NCBI GenBank assembly: GCA_035714085.1 | Contig: DASTMP010000096.1 | Coordinates: forward strand, 1 to 64,000 | DNA: 64,000 nt | Reading direction: 5' to 3' | Origin: JAJVID01 sp035714085 | GTDB lineage: Bacteria; Acidobacteriota; Blastocatellia; RBC074 | In this document: in pieces, positions 43,624 through 52,986 of the stretch | How the letters are laid out: each line of letters starts with the position of its first letter | How positions within the stretch are numbered: position 1 is the stretch's first letter | The notes under the pieces: model-generated | What the model was told of the DNA's origin: nothing | Database searches by the model: none | What the model saw: only the letters and a program-made list of their open reading frames with translations | Translations under genes and position numbers: made by a program

Positions 43624-44703
43624 CTAGAAGCCGGCGCCTTTGGTGTTGAGCTTGACCCGCAATAAAGCTGTATTGGCCGTGATATAGAGCGTCGAGCCGT
43701 CGCCGCCCCAGGCCACATTTGCGGTTTTAACGCCGGTGTCAATCGTCCCGAGGTGTTTGCCTTCGGGCGAAAAGACATGAACGCCGCCAGGCCCGGTGGC
43801 GAAGAGGTTGCCATCTTTGTCCACCTTCATTCCGTCGGGCAATCCGGGGCGGTTCTCCTTGGCCCAGGCTGTCGCGTCGAAAAAGATCTTACCGTTGGCG
43901 ATCGTTCCATCGCGCTGAACGTCGTAAACCATCCAGATCGCTTTGTCGGGATCGGACGACGCGACGTAGAGCTTCTTCTCGTCAGGCGAGAAGGCGATGC
44001 CGTTTGGACGCGTGATCTCTTTGGTCAACAGAGTCAGCTTGCCGTCTTTTGACAAACGATAGACGCCGCAAAAATCCAGTTCGCGCGCCGGGTCATCCGC
44101 GCCCTTCGGCAGACCGTAGATAGGGTCGGTGAAGTAAAGGTCACCGTTCGATTTGTAGACCAGGTCATTCGGGCTGTTCAAACGTTTGCCGTTGTATTTG
44201 TCGGCGAGCGTCGTTTTAGTTTTGCCGTCGGCTTCGAGCCGCGAGACGCGCCGGTCGCCGTGCTCGCAAGCGACCAGGCGGCCTTCGGAATCGTAGGTCA
44301 ATCCGTTCGTGCCGGGTTCGCGCCCGGTAAACGGCTCTTTGCCGGTGTAACCCGAGGGTTGCATGAAGACGCTCTCGCCTTTGCCATCCAGCCATTTGAC
44401 GATCTCGTTGTTGGGGATGTCTGAGAAGAGCAGGTAGCCCTCCTTGCGGTTCCAGACAGGACCTTCAACCCATTGATGTCCGTCAACAAGCTTTTCGACC
44501 TTGGCGCTTGCGGGGGCAAGTTTGTCGAAGGCCGGGTCGAGGCGGACGATTTTGACCGTCGAATTCGATTCGGTTGCGGCGGAAGCCGCGGCCGGTTTAT
44601 TGTCTGAAGCGTTGCCGGCCATCGGCGCGTTCGAGCAGGAAGCGAGTAGCGTGGCAGCCGCGAAGGCCAACGCGATAAATGACGCGCGCAGTGATCTTTT
44701 CAT
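43624..44703 (-). CDS. SMP-30/gluconolactonase-family lipoprotein
   Basis: 359 residues with a lipoprotein signal (SFIALAFAAATLLASC, Cys22). The six-bladed propeller of the SMP-30/gluconolactonase/luciferin-regenerating family is evident: EGPVWNRKEGYLLFSD, NSPNDLVYKSNGDLYFTDP, RPNGIAFSPDEKKLYVASSD and LPDGMKVDKDGNLFA. The metal ligands expected in these motifs (Glu of EGPVW, Asn of NSPND, Asn of RPNG, Asp of LPDG) are all present, so a lactonase is likely. AGGAG precedes the start. Lipidation places it at a membrane in the periplasm. The natural lactone is unknown. Confidence 0.88.
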   Translation of the reverse strand: MKRSLRASFIALAFAAATLLASCSNAPMAGNASDNKPAAASAATESNSTVKIVRLDPAFDKLAPASAKVEKLVDGHQWVEGPVWNRKEGYLLFSDIPNNEIVKWLDGKGESVFMQPSGYTGKEPFTGREPGTNGLTYDSEGRLVACEHGDRRVSRLEADGKTKTTLADKYNGKRLNSPNDLVYKSNGDLYFTDPIYGLPKGADDPARELDFCGVYRLSKDGKLTLLTKEITRPNGIAFSPDEKKLYVASSDPDKAIWMVYDVQRDGTIANGKIFFDATAWAKENRPGLPDGMKVDKDGNLFATGPGGVHVFSPEGKHLGTIDTGVKTANVAWGGDGSTLYITANTALLRVKLNTKGAGF

Positions 44704-44966
44704 GTGCTCTCCTCTTATTGTGGCAGGTATTATCTGCTAAATGCGTCGCCTATTTGATGGCTTGCAATCAGGATGACAATTCCAACTGGTAATTGTTCGG
44801 AAAGAACAGTTCCAGATTCATGTAATTCAGAATTCTTGAGCGACAAAATACAATTTCTCGTTGGACATCGCAATAGCGCAGTCGAATGCTAGTATGATTC
44901 GCGTCTCAGGAATAGACGCCCCGGCTTGATGCGGTTGTCGTGGGCCCCGCGGTAAAATTGATGGTG

Positions 44967-45758
44967 ATGAAATCATTACGTGTCGCAATCCGAATACCTG
45001 CTTTAATTCTGGCGACAGCCGTTCTTTTTCTACTCTGGCTGATCGGCAGGTATCTGACCGCGCGTTTTAAAAGGGTCAGGAGGCGATGGCAAAGGGTTTT
45101 GTTGAGCGCCTGGGGGCGATCAGTCGCCGCGATCATGGGAATGCGCATCGTAACGGTCGGCGAGTCTCCGCTGCCTCCATTCTTTCTGGTTTCGAACCAT
45201 CTGAGCTACGTCGACATCGTCGCCTATGCGGCTTGTCTGGGGTGCGTTTTCATTTCCAGGGGCGACATCGCCGATTGGCCCGGCATCGGGATGCTGGCTC
45301 GCGGCGTCGGCACGATCTTCATCAACCGCGAAAAGTTGCAAGACATACCGCGAGTGATCGGAGAGATAAACCAGTCGCTGGATGAGGGCCTGGGCGTGGT
45401 CCTTTTCCCGGAAGGCGTGAGCGGCGCGGGAGACCGTGTTCTGCCTTTCCATCCGTCGTTGCTCGACCCGGCGGCGAAAGCAAATTATCCGGTCTCTTAC
45501 GCCACAATCACTTACCGAACCGAGCCGGATGAAACGCCGGCCTATTTGGCTGTAAACTGGTGGGAGAACGTGACGTTCGCGCAACATGCCAGGGAGTTGT
45601 TGAAACTGTCGAGGTTCGAAGCGTTCATCACATTCGGTTCGCACGCCATCAGGTCCGATGACCGCAAGGCGCTGGCGAGGAGTTTGCGGAGCGCCGTCAA
45701 TGACCAATTTGTCCCGATGGTTGACTCGACGTTGCTGAACAGTAAAACTGACTCATGA
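44967..45758 (+). CDS. 1-acyl-sn-glycerol-3-phosphate acyltransferase-like protein (PlsC family)
   Basis: About 263 residues. One N-terminal membrane helix (IPALILATAVLFLLWLIGRY) and the acyltransferase motifs: NHLSYVD (HX4D, motif I), GTIFINRE (motif II), VLFPEGVSGAG (motif III) and YPVSYATITY (motif IV). This family transfers acyl groups to lysophosphatidate or related acceptors at the inner membrane. The exact start is uncertain: three in-frame ATGs lie within 30 bases and none has a strong ribosome binding site. The gene is divergent from the SMP-30 gene across about 260 bases, which hold an imperfect AACTG/CAGTT dyad. Confidence 0.82.
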   Translation: MKSLRVAIRIPALILATAVLFLLWLIGRYLTARFKRVRRRWQRVLLSAWGRSVAAIMGMRIVTVGESPLPPFFLVSNHLSYVDIVAYAACLGCVFISRGDIADWPGIGMLARGVGTIFINREKLQDIPRVIGEINQSLDEGLGVVLFPEGVSGAGDRVLPFHPSLLDPAAKANYPVSYATITYRTEPDETPAYLAVNWWENVTFAQHARELLKLSRFEAFITFGSHAIRSDDRKALARSLRSAVNDQFVPMVDSTLLNSKTDS

Positions 45759-45776
45759 CATATGAAGAAGTGGGCG

Positions 45777-45852
45777 GTGGTTAGTGGGCAGTGGGCAGTT
45801 CGCTTATGTGGCGCCGCGAATGTTAACGAACTGTCCACTGCCCACTAACCAC
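45777..45852. repeat. intergenic hairpin with GGGCAGTG-unit arms
   Basis: The left arm GTGGTTAGTGGGCAGTGGGC plus AGTTCG (45777-45802) pairs with 45827-45852 at 25 of 26 positions around a 24-base loop. The arm contains tandem GTGGGCA units. It begins 19 bases after the plsC-like stop. Confidence 0.9.
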
Positions 45853-45873
45853 TGTTTTTTGAGGAGAATGACG

Positions 45874-47181
45874 ATGAAAAAGCTGATCGTACTTGCCGTG
45901 ACCTGCTCATTCGCCCTGGCGATATATTTGCCGGGAACCGCTTCGAGCGGCGATTCAGGCAAAAATCCGGTCACCTTCGCGAAGCAGGTCGCGCCGATCT
46001 TTCAGAAGCGCTGCGAGGAGTGCCACCGCGACGGCGGAATGGCGCCGATGTCGCTGGTGACTTACGAAGAGTCGCGGCCCTGGGCGCGATCGATCAGGGA
46101 AAAGGTCGCCGGCCGCGAGATGCCGCCTTTCCACGCCGCGGGCGCCGTGGGCCGCTACTTGAATGATCCGCGCCTGACCGATGAGGAGATCGCGACGATC
46201 GTCAAATGGGTCGACGGCGGCGCGCCGAAGGGCGATCCGAAGGATTTGCCAGCCCCGGTTCAATGGAAGGACGCCTGGCCGTTCGGCGAGCCTGATCTGG
46301 TACTCAAACCGAAACAGCCTTATGTCATCAAAGCCAGCAAGCAGGATCAATACGTCTTTTTCGTTTTCGATTACGCCCTCCCTGAAGACACCTGGATTCG
46401 TTCGATTGTGACGCGCCCGGCCAATCTGAAGGCCGTGCATCACGCCAACACACACCTCGTGCCGCCCGGGCTCAAGGCGCCGGAATCGGGTTTCTTCGAT
46501 GGCGATTTCGAGCCCTCGGCGCGCGGCACGATCATGGTCGCGGGCTGGGCGCCGGGCGTGCAGCCCGTGACGCTGTCTCATGGAGTGGCCATAAAGATTC
46601 CGAAAGGGATGCGCTTCGGCATCCAGATTCATTACGCCCCGGCGGAGAAAGAGACGTTTGATCAAACCCAGGTCGGCGTCTATTTCGCCGACGGGTTGAT
46701 CAAGAAGCATATGCGGATGATGTTCGGCGACCGCAAAGACCTCAGCATTCCGCCCAACGATCCGAACTATTCGCTTACCTCGACGAGGACATTCGACACC
46801 GACTCGGTCATTAGCTTCTTCCACGTCCACATGCACCTGCGCGGCAAATCCTACGTGATGAGGATGACTTACCCCGACGGGCGTCAGGAAGTGGCGTTGG
46901 AAGTCCCGCGATACGACTTCAACTGGCAGCGGACCTATGTGCTCAACGAGCCGATTCGGGTACCGAAAGGGACCAAAGTCGACTTCATCGGGGCCTATGA
47001 CAACAGCTCGAAGAACAGGTTCAACCCCGATCCTTCCAAGACTGTGAAGTGGGGCGAGAAAACCACCGACGAGATGATGCAGGGGCGAATCTTTTATGAA
47101 GCCGCGGATGAGAATCTGAACGTGCAGGTGAAGAAAGGGCGAGAAGTCGCTTCTACTGAATCAGTGGGGAATAAGGAATGA
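45874..47181 (+). CDS. mono-haem cytochrome c fused to a copper monooxygenase-like domain
   Basis: 435 residues from the ATG at 45874 with GAGGAG seven bases upstream. A signal peptide (LIVLAVTCSFALAIYLPG) precedes a cytochrome c domain with CEECH near 49-53 and the segment MAPMSLVTYEESRPWARSIR, common in planctomycete/acidobacterial cytochromes. Residues about 150-420 look like the two-part fold of ascorbate-dependent type II copper monooxygenases, with candidate copper ligands in AVHHANTHLVPP and FFHVHMHLRGKS. The combination suggests an exported oxidoreductase that feeds electrons through haem to copper. The family identification of the second domain is moderate. Confidence 0.72.
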   Translation: MKKLIVLAVTCSFALAIYLPGTASSGDSGKNPVTFAKQVAPIFQKRCEECHRDGGMAPMSLVTYEESRPWARSIREKVAGREMPPFHAAGAVGRYLNDPRLTDEEIATIVKWVDGGAPKGDPKDLPAPVQWKDAWPFGEPDLVLKPKQPYVIKASKQDQYVFFVFDYALPEDTWIRSIVTRPANLKAVHHANTHLVPPGLKAPESGFFDGDFEPSARGTIMVAGWAPGVQPVTLSHGVAIKIPKGMRFGIQIHYAPAEKETFDQTQVGVYFADGLIKKHMRMMFGDRKDLSIPPNDPNYSLTSTRTFDTDSVISFFHVHMHLRGKSYVMRMTYPDGRQEVALEVPRYDFNWQRTYVLNEPIRVPKGTKVDFIGAYDNSSKNRFNPDPSKTVKWGEKTTDEMMQGRIFYEAADENLNVQVKKGREVASTESVGNKE

Positions 47182-47194
47182 GATACATATGTGT

Positions 47195-48991
47195 TCATTT
47201 GCTCACGGCGACGGGTGACCTGGGCATCCGCCAATTCGACAGCGATTTTGTGTAAGACTGCAGCGCCTTCTCTCTCTCTCCGAGGGCGGAATAGACGGCG
47301 GCGAGCTGGGCGAGCGCGTTATTTTCGCGCCGGCGGTCGTTTAGCTCCCGCCAGAGGGCGACGGATTGTTCGAGGCTCGCGCGCGCTTTCGCCTTGTCGC
47401 CGAGAGCGAGCTGTATCTCGCCGGCGCTCGCGAGCGATCCCGCCAGACGCGCCTTGTCTCCCATGTCCCGGGCGATAGTCAGGCTCTGCTGGTAGAAATC
47501 GAGCGCAGGGTTCAATTCACCGAGCGCTTGATGAACGAAGCCCAGGTTACCGAGCGTTGTCGCTTCGCCCCGCCTGTCGCCGGTGATCCGGCGCAGTTCC
47601 AGCGCTTGCGAATATGTCGCGACCGCCCTCCGCAAATCTCCCGAATCGACATACACACCGGCCATACTGGTGAGCGTCGCCGCTTCGCCGCGCTTGTCGC
47701 CGGTTAACCGTCGCAGCGGCAGAGCATCCTCAAAAAATTTCGACGCCTGCTGCGGCAAGCCGAGGCCGGCGTAAATATTGCCGATGTCATTCAAAGTCGC
47801 GGCGACGTTGCGATTGTCGTCGGTCTCGCGCCAGACGGCCAGCGATTGCATATAAAAATCGAGCGCGCGCTGGCGCTGGCCTTGTGCGTTGACAACGTAT
47901 CCGAGATTGCTGAGCGTCACGGCCTCGCCGCGTTTGTCGCCCGCCGCGCGCCAGAGCGGCAGTGATTGCTGGAAGAGTTGAACGGCCTCATCGAACCCGC
48001 CGCCGCGCGCGGCGAAACCTCCCAGGGTGTTGAGCGCCGACGCTTCGCCCTGCCGGTCCTTCGCGGCGCGCCACATCTCCAGCGCCTTCTGGTACTGCTG
48101 CAGCGCCTGTTGCGGCAGTCCCTGCTCTTCATAAAGCTTGCCCAGGTTGAACGTCGCCGACGCCGCGCGATTCTCATCGCCGACCGTTCGCATCAGGCTC
48201 GAAGCCTGGACGATCAGGCGCGCTCGCTCGAAGAGGCGCTGCGCCTGTTGTTTGTCGCCCAAAGAATCGTGGACGCGTCCGAGCTGCGTGAGCGCGGACG
48301 CTTCACTCTGGCGGTTGTTCGCCGCGCGCCAGAGCGGGATCGCCTGGTTGTAGTAATTGATCGCCTGTTGGCGATCTCCGAGCGAGTCGGAGATCGCCGC
48401 GAGTTGGTTGAGCGTGTGCGCGATCTCGCCAGGCTCGCCGCCTTTGCCGCCCTTGTCAGCGGACCGCAACAGACGGAGCGCGTCCTCGTATTTCGACATC
48501 GCGGCGCGCAGAGATTCCGTCGCGCCAGTGGCGCGCAATTCTTCGGCCTCGCTCCACCGCTTTTTGGCCTCGCTCCGTCTCTCGTCAGGCGTCATCGGAA
48601 CCTGGCTTGGGGCCGGATCGGCCTCGGGACCCGCGTCTGATAGAGGCGGCAAGATCACCCGGCGCGAGTGATCGCCCGAACCTTCGGCTTTTGATGAGAT
48701 GGGTGATGAGATGGGCGATGGCGCTTCACGCCTGGCGAGCGCCGGCGCCATTGGCCGATCCTGCGCCAGGACGGCGCCACAAAGAGCCGTCAGCATCCAA
48801 TGTCCGGACACATTTCTCCCTGCGATTCGGCAGACGGAGGAAGAGGTGGGAGCAAAAAGGGCTAAAAAGACAAGGAAAGCAAAAAGGGAGTAGGGAGTGG
48901 GGAGTGGGGAATGGGGATGGGAACTCAATTTCCTTTTCCCCACTCTCCACTCCCCACTCCCTACTCCCTTCTTGTCACTCCTGGCTTTCAT
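47195..48991 (-). CDS. TPR-repeat protein
   Basis: 598 residues as called. From about residue 150 to the end there are ten or so TPR units of the LWRAAGDKRGEAVTLSNLGY type, like the TPR part of the CHAT proteins at 4.6-11.3 kb but without a peptidase domain. The start is doubtful. From 48991 the first 45 residues are encoded by an intergenic hairpin (48885-48969) and include a signal-like stretch, LPTPYSLFAFLVFLALFAP. An internal ATG opening MLTALCGAVLAQ about 65 codons later would give a short signal peptide and may be the true start. A scaffold role is inferred. Confidence 0.7.
   Translation of the reverse strand: MKARSDKKGVGSGEWRVGKRKLSSHPHSPLPTPYSLFAFLVFLALFAPTSSSVCRIAGRNVSGHWMLTALCGAVLAQDRPMAPALARREAPSPISSPISSKAEGSGDHSRRVILPPLSDAGPEADPAPSQVPMTPDERRSEAKKRWSEAEELRATGATESLRAAMSKYEDALRLLRSADKGGKGGEPGEIAHTLNQLAAISDSLGDRQQAINYYNQAIPLWRAANNRQSEASALTQLGRVHDSLGDKQQAQRLFERARLIVQASSLMRTVGDENRAASATFNLGKLYEEQGLPQQALQQYQKALEMWRAAKDRQGEASALNTLGGFAARGGGFDEAVQLFQQSLPLWRAAGDKRGEAVTLSNLGYVVNAQGQRQRALDFYMQSLAVWRETDDNRNVAATLNDIGNIYAGLGLPQQASKFFEDALPLRRLTGDKRGEAATLTSMAGVYVDSGDLRRAVATYSQALELRRITGDRRGEATTLGNLGFVHQALGELNPALDFYQQSLTIARDMGDKARLAGSLASAGEIQLALGDKAKARASLEQSVALWRELNDRRRENNALAQLAAVYSALGEREKALQSYTKSLSNWRMPRSPVAVSK
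48885..48969. repeat. hairpin with GGGAGTGG-unit arms
   Basis: AGGGAGTAGGGAGTGGGGAG and the rest of a 33-base arm pair with 48937-48969 at 31 of 33 positions. Units are GGGAGTGG/GGGAGTAG in tandem. It lies 33 bases after the stop of the barrel gene at 49002 and runs into the first codons of the TPR gene. Confidence 0.88.
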
Positions 48992-49001
48992 CGTTTCGAC
49001 A

Positions 49002-49574
49002 TCACTCTATCTTACCGAAGCGTAGGACGATGCCGGTCGAGACCCGGATATTGCCGCTAGTGGTGTCATTGAATTTCGTCCTCACGTAATCGGCCTGGAA
49101 CAACCTGACCGCAACCTTGCGGCCGAGTGGGGTCTGTACGTCGACTCCGCCGCCGGCCGCGAGCGCGAAGGCGGTGTCAGTGAGATCAATGCCGAGCGTA
49201 TCGTTACTCAGCGTTTGACGCCCCACTCCAAACAGAGCGTGGGCGAATGGCTGAAACCTCTGGAACTTTCTCAGCGTGAATTGCGGGCCGAACAGAAACA
49301 GGGTCTGTCCCTGATCAGTGCGAGGTGTGATATTGGTCAGCAAATCGCCGAAATGGCCGCTGACGTCTGCTTTGATCCCGAGCCATCTTTTGAAGACGGT
49401 CACGGTGCCTGACACGTTATATCCGTTCAGATCCCTATCCTGACCCGTAATCCCAGCGTCTTCGAGGCGCATGTATGAGTATCCGCCGAAAGTTTCAACG
49501 CGGGGAGCTTCTTGCGCCAGAGCTATGAAGGGCAGCGCAATCGTCACCGCCACGATAAGAAACAGCTTCTGCAT
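49002..49574 (-). CDS. small outer-membrane beta-barrel protein
   Basis: 190 residues with AGGAGG upstream. Signal peptide LFLIVAVTIALPFIALAQ, then FGGYSYMRLEDAG and about eight amphipathic strands (GTVTVFKRWLGIKADVSGHF, LFLFGPQFTLRKFQRFQPFA, AFALAAGGGVDVQT, VRLFQADYVRTKF). The pattern is that of OmpA-like/OMP_b-brl 8-stranded barrels with no C-terminal peptidoglycan domain. Function is unknown, with a structural or adhesive role likely. Confidence 0.8.
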   Translation of the reverse strand: MQKLFLIVAVTIALPFIALAQEAPRVETFGGYSYMRLEDAGITGQDRDLNGYNVSGTVTVFKRWLGIKADVSGHFGDLLTNITPRTDQGQTLFLFGPQFTLRKFQRFQPFAHALFGVGRQTLSNDTLGIDLTDTAFALAAGGGVDVQTPLGRKVAVRLFQADYVRTKFNDTTSGNIRVSTGIVLRFGKIE

Positions 49575-50015
49575 GACAAATTTCCTCCTTTAAGCTATAT
49601 CCTGGCTCCATGGACAATCGTGGGATGAAAGCAAAAGTATCCAAGCAAAAGAGGCGTACTCGCCTTTCAGCCTGTCCGATTGACCTCGGATTAGGTTGAA
49701 AAATGGTTACGGAGTTAACCACAAATATCTGAGGAGCGAGTCGGTTATGGGGCGCCGGCCATTACACGGGGACTTAAGGTCACGGCAGCCGAATTATAAC
49801 ATGGGTGAGACAAATTGGAATGGGACAAATGAGACTGCGCCATCCTGCGCCATTCAAAGCCAAATGTTATAGATGGCGCATCCTCGCGCGAAGAAGGCGC
49901 CTTGGCCTGGAATGCAAATCCGATTGGATTATTCGCCGCGCCGGTTTGTATAATGCCGTCCCCGTTTACCAATTTAATCATCGCTTCGACTCCAGCCAGA
50001 AAGGCGACAATTACA

Positions 50016-51185
50016 ATGCTCCGAGATCAGGACAATTACGCTCCGCCGACCGCGCGCCTCGGACTGCGCGACATGGGTCTTTACAATCCCTATTTCGACT
50101 CCGGCAAATCTAAAAGCTCGCTCGGCTGGGGTCTGGTATGGATGGTCTTCGCCGTGGTTGGGCTGACGTTGGCGGGGCTGACCGTCTATGGTGTCGGAGC
50201 CGGGGTGGCGTTTGTAGGGACGATATCGGCGATTATCCCGGCCGGCTTTTACCTGGCCGTCTTTTTGTGGCTGGATCGTTATGATCCCGAGCCGCCCGGA
50301 AAATTGATTTTCGCCTTTGTCTGGGGAGCGGTCATCGCCGTCTTCTTCTCCGCGATAGCCAACAGCCTCGCGGCGTTCGCCTTTGGAGAGACGATGACCG
50401 TCATCGTCTCGGCGCCGATCGTCGAAGAGGGCGCCAAGGGCGTCTGCGTGCTGATCGTCGCGTTGTTTTTCCGCAAGGATTTCGACAGCGTGGTCGATGG
50501 CATAGTCTACGCGGGCGTCGTGGCTCTGGGGTTCGCGACGGTGGAGAACATTGAATATTACGACCGGAGCCTGATCGCAGGCGGCGCGGGCGGCCTGATC
50601 GGGACGTTGCTTCTTCGAGGCGTTCTTTCGCCTTATGCGCACGTCTTGTTCACTTGCATGACAGGTATCGGCTTCGGCGTCGCTCGCGAGACTCACAACG
50701 CGGCCCTGAAGGTCGCCGCTCCGGTCATCGGCTATTCCATCGCGGTCTTCCTGCACTCGCTCTGGAATAGCCTGGCCACGCTCAAAGGCGGCGAGTTTTT
50801 TCTCGCCGGGTATTTTCTGATCGAGGCGCCGATGTTCTGCGCCTTCCTTGCCGTGATCATCTATCTGGTTCACCGCGAAGGGCGTATTCTGAAACAGGCG
50901 CTCGCGGTGGAGGTTAAGCGCGGGCTGATCACTCAGCGCCAACTCGACATCGCGATCTCGGTCTTCCGCCGCACCGGGTGGGTCGCCTCGGCCATCGGCG
51001 ATGGCCGCCTCTTCGACGCGCGGCGCCAATTTTTACGCTCGGTCGCGAAACTCGGCCTTTGCCACTGGCACGTACAGCGCGCGGCGGAGGCCGGCGCGGA
51101 GACCGCCAGCTTTCCATTGATCTATCAATTTCAGGCCGAAGTCTTTTCCTTGCGGGATCAAGTCGAAATAGGTCTGAGGTCTTGA
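50016..51185 (+). CDS. PrsW-family intramembrane metalloprotease
   Basis: 389 residues from the ATG at 50016. About eight membrane helices. The PrsW motifs are visible: WLDRYDPEPP, then SAPIVEEGAKG (the EExxK catalytic glutamates), GIVYAGVVALGFATVENIEY and AVFLHSLWN with the metal-binding histidine. In Bacillus, PrsW cleaves an anti-sigma factor, so this protease might act on a membrane anti-sigma such as the one at 25006-25944; that link is only inference. The C-terminal 80 residues are cytoplasmic and charged. Upstream in-frame ATGs would add a poorly supported extension. Confidence 0.85.
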   Translation: MLRDQDNYAPPTARLGLRDMGLYNPYFDSGKSKSSLGWGLVWMVFAVVGLTLAGLTVYGVGAGVAFVGTISAIIPAGFYLAVFLWLDRYDPEPPGKLIFAFVWGAVIAVFFSAIANSLAAFAFGETMTVIVSAPIVEEGAKGVCVLIVALFFRKDFDSVVDGIVYAGVVALGFATVENIEYYDRSLIAGGAGGLIGTLLLRGVLSPYAHVLFTCMTGIGFGVARETHNAALKVAAPVIGYSIAVFLHSLWNSLATLKGGEFFLAGYFLIEAPMFCAFLAVIIYLVHREGRILKQALAVEVKRGLITQRQLDIAISVFRRTGWVASAIGDGRLFDARRQFLRSVAKLGLCHWHVQRAAEAGAETASFPLIYQFQAEVFSLRDQVEIGLRS

Positions 51186-51260
51186 AGATCTCGGATCATC
51201 GGAGGGCTTCGGAGCATCGTTTCGGCCATCGGCGGAAGACTTTAGAACGGATCGGCCCGT

Positions 51261-51293
51261 ATTTTTCTGTCCCGGTTTTGCCAACAGAAAAAT
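51261..51293. terminator. hairpin between convergent genes
   Basis: ATTTTTCTGT and its exact complement ACAGAAAAAT flank a 13-base loop. It lies between the 3' ends of the PrsW gene and the ABC ATPase gene. With A/T-rich stem ends on both sides it could stop transcription in both directions. Confidence 0.6.
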
Positions 51294-51323
51294 GGAGGGC
51301 AGAAAAATATATCAGCATAAGTT

Positions 51324-52832
51324 TTAGCTGCTTTTAGCCCCCGTCGCCAGCCGCATGACCTTCTCCTCGGTCGCCTCATCGCCGCCGAGCTCGCCGGCCA
51401 CGCGCCCTTCGTGAAACACGGCGACGCGGTCGCTCATCCCCAGGATTTCGGGCAACTCCGAAGAGATCATAATCACCGCGCCGCCCGCCTCGGTGAAGCG
51501 CCGGAGCAGGCGGTGTATTTCCGATTTCGATCCGACATCGACGCCGCGCGTCGGCTCATCTACGATCAACACGCGCGGGCGCGTCGCCAGCCATTTCGCC
51601 AGCAGGACCTTTTGCTGATTGCCTCCAGACAGGGCGCCGACGGCCCGTTCCAGATCGGGAGTCTTGATCGCCAGGTCGCGTGTGAAGCCGGCGCTCAGCC
51701 GTTGTTCGACAGAACGACGCATCAGGCCGGCGCCGCTGCATTCTTTCAGACTCGCGGCGATGATGTTCGCCCTCACGCTTTGCGCCAGGAACAGCCCCTG
51801 ATATTTGCGGTCTTCAGGCGAGTAGACGACGCCGAGGCGCATCGCGCCACGCGGAGAATCGATTCGGACTCGCTCGCCGCCGATCAAAACGGCGCCGCCA
51901 TCGAGCCTCGCGTGACCGATCGCCGCCATCATCGCCTCAGTGCGGCCCGAACCGATCAACCCCGCAAGCCCCAGAATCTCGCCTCGGCGAACCGTCAAAT
52001 TCACGTCTTTGAATTTGCCGCGGGCCGTCAGGCCGCGCAACTCGAAGACGACTTCGCCCGCGCGACTCGCTTTCGGCGGATAGAGCTTTTCAAGCTCGCG
52101 TCCGACCATCATCTTGATGAGCTCGCTGGCGTCGGTTTCGCCGCGCTCCCGCGTCCCGACCAGTCGCCCGTCGCGCAGAACCGTGACACGGTCGGCGATC
52201 CGGAAGATCTCGTCCATCCTGTGCGTGATGTAGATCAGGCCGAGTCCGCGATCGGCGAGCCGCCGCAGCAGCTTGAAGAGAATTTCGACTTCATGTGTTT
52301 CGAGCGATGACGTGGGTTCGTCCAGGACGAGCATCTTCGCCTCGACCGCAAGCGCCTTCGCGATCTCGACGATCTGGCGTTTGGCCAGGCTCAGGCCTTT
52401 GACCGGCGCGTCGGGCGCTATCTCCAACTCGAACTGATCGAGCAGTTCTTTCGCCTTAGCGTTCAGCTTGCGCCAATCGATCAGATTGAGCGGGCCGAAT
52501 CGTCGCGGCTCGCGCCGGACGAAGATGTTTTCGGCGACCGTCAGGTTCGGCGCGAGACTTAATTCCTGATGCACAAGGCTGAAGCCGAGCGCCTGGGCCT
52601 CCGCCGCATTTTGCGGATTGATCTCGCGCCCGTCGAAGATGACCTCGCCGCCGTCTTTCATCACGATTCCGGCGAGGATCTTCATTAATGTGGATTTCCC
52701 CGCGCCGTTTTCGCCCACCAGCGCATGAACCTCGCCGCGCTGCGCCGCGAAATCCACCCCGCCGAGCGCCTGCGCGCCGGGGAAGGATTTCGTTATCCCG
52801 CGCATTTCAAGAATGATGGATTGATCGTTCAT
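51324..52832 (-). CDS. sugar ABC transporter ATP-binding protein, RbsA/MglA type
   Basis: 502 residues with two ATPase domains in tandem. First: Walker A VGENGAGKST, signature LSLAKRQIVEIAKA, Walker B MLVLDEPTSSLE. Second: a degenerate Walker A (LIGSGRTEA), signature LSGGNQQKVLLAK, Walker B VLIVDEPTRGVDVG. This is the standard build of ribose/galactose-type importers' ATPases, where the second site is often non-canonical. The matching permease and binding-protein genes are not adjacent on either side, so the gene is an orphan here; partners may be elsewhere. No good ribosome binding site was seen at the start. Confidence 0.9.
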   Translation of the reverse strand: MNDQSIILEMRGITKSFPGAQALGGVDFAAQRGEVHALVGENGAGKSTLMKILAGIVMKDGGEVIFDGREINPQNAAEAQALGFSLVHQELSLAPNLTVAENIFVRREPRRFGPLNLIDWRKLNAKAKELLDQFELEIAPDAPVKGLSLAKRQIVEIAKALAVEAKMLVLDEPTSSLETHEVEILFKLLRRLADRGLGLIYITHRMDEIFRIADRVTVLRDGRLVGTRERGETDASELIKMMVGRELEKLYPPKASRAGEVVFELRGLTARGKFKDVNLTVRRGEILGLAGLIGSGRTEAMMAAIGHARLDGGAVLIGGERVRIDSPRGAMRLGVVYSPEDRKYQGLFLAQSVRANIIAASLKECSGAGLMRRSVEQRLSAGFTRDLAIKTPDLERAVGALSGGNQQKVLLAKWLATRPRVLIVDEPTRGVDVGSKSEIHRLLRRFTEAGGAVIMISSELPEILGMSDRVAVFHEGRVAGELGGDEATEEKVMRLATGAKSS

Positions 52833-52869
52833 TTGGAATTAGCCACAGAGCCACAGAGAGGAAGATGGG

Positions 52870-52980
52870 GGACAGGGAGACACGGGGACAAGGAGATAGG
52901 GAGATAAGGCGCTTTTCCCCTTTTCCCCTTTTCCCCTTTTCCCCTTTTCTCCCTGTCTCCTTTTCTCCTTGTCTCCTTCT
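52870..52980. repeat. purine/pyrimidine hairpin with TTTTCCCC octamers
   Basis: A polypurine left arm (GACAGGGAGACACGGGGACA onward) is followed by tandem CCCCTTTT octamers (about 52913-52948) and a polypyrimidine right arm (TCCCTGTCTCCTTTTCTCCT onward). Pairing is imperfect but long. It begins within ten bases of the stop of the secreted-protein gene at 52987. Such tracts can also form triplex DNA. Confidence 0.75.
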
Positions 52981-52986
52981 CGGTGG

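Noticed and set aside
49974..51029. A 351-codon frame antisense to the PrsW gene
   Set aside because: Charged low-complexity translation with no motif; the plus-strand gene has clear PrsW motifs.
52913..52948. A CRISPR-like array at the TTTTCCCC repeats
   Set aside because: Units are 8 bases in direct contact with no spacers; no cas genes are present anywhere in the window.
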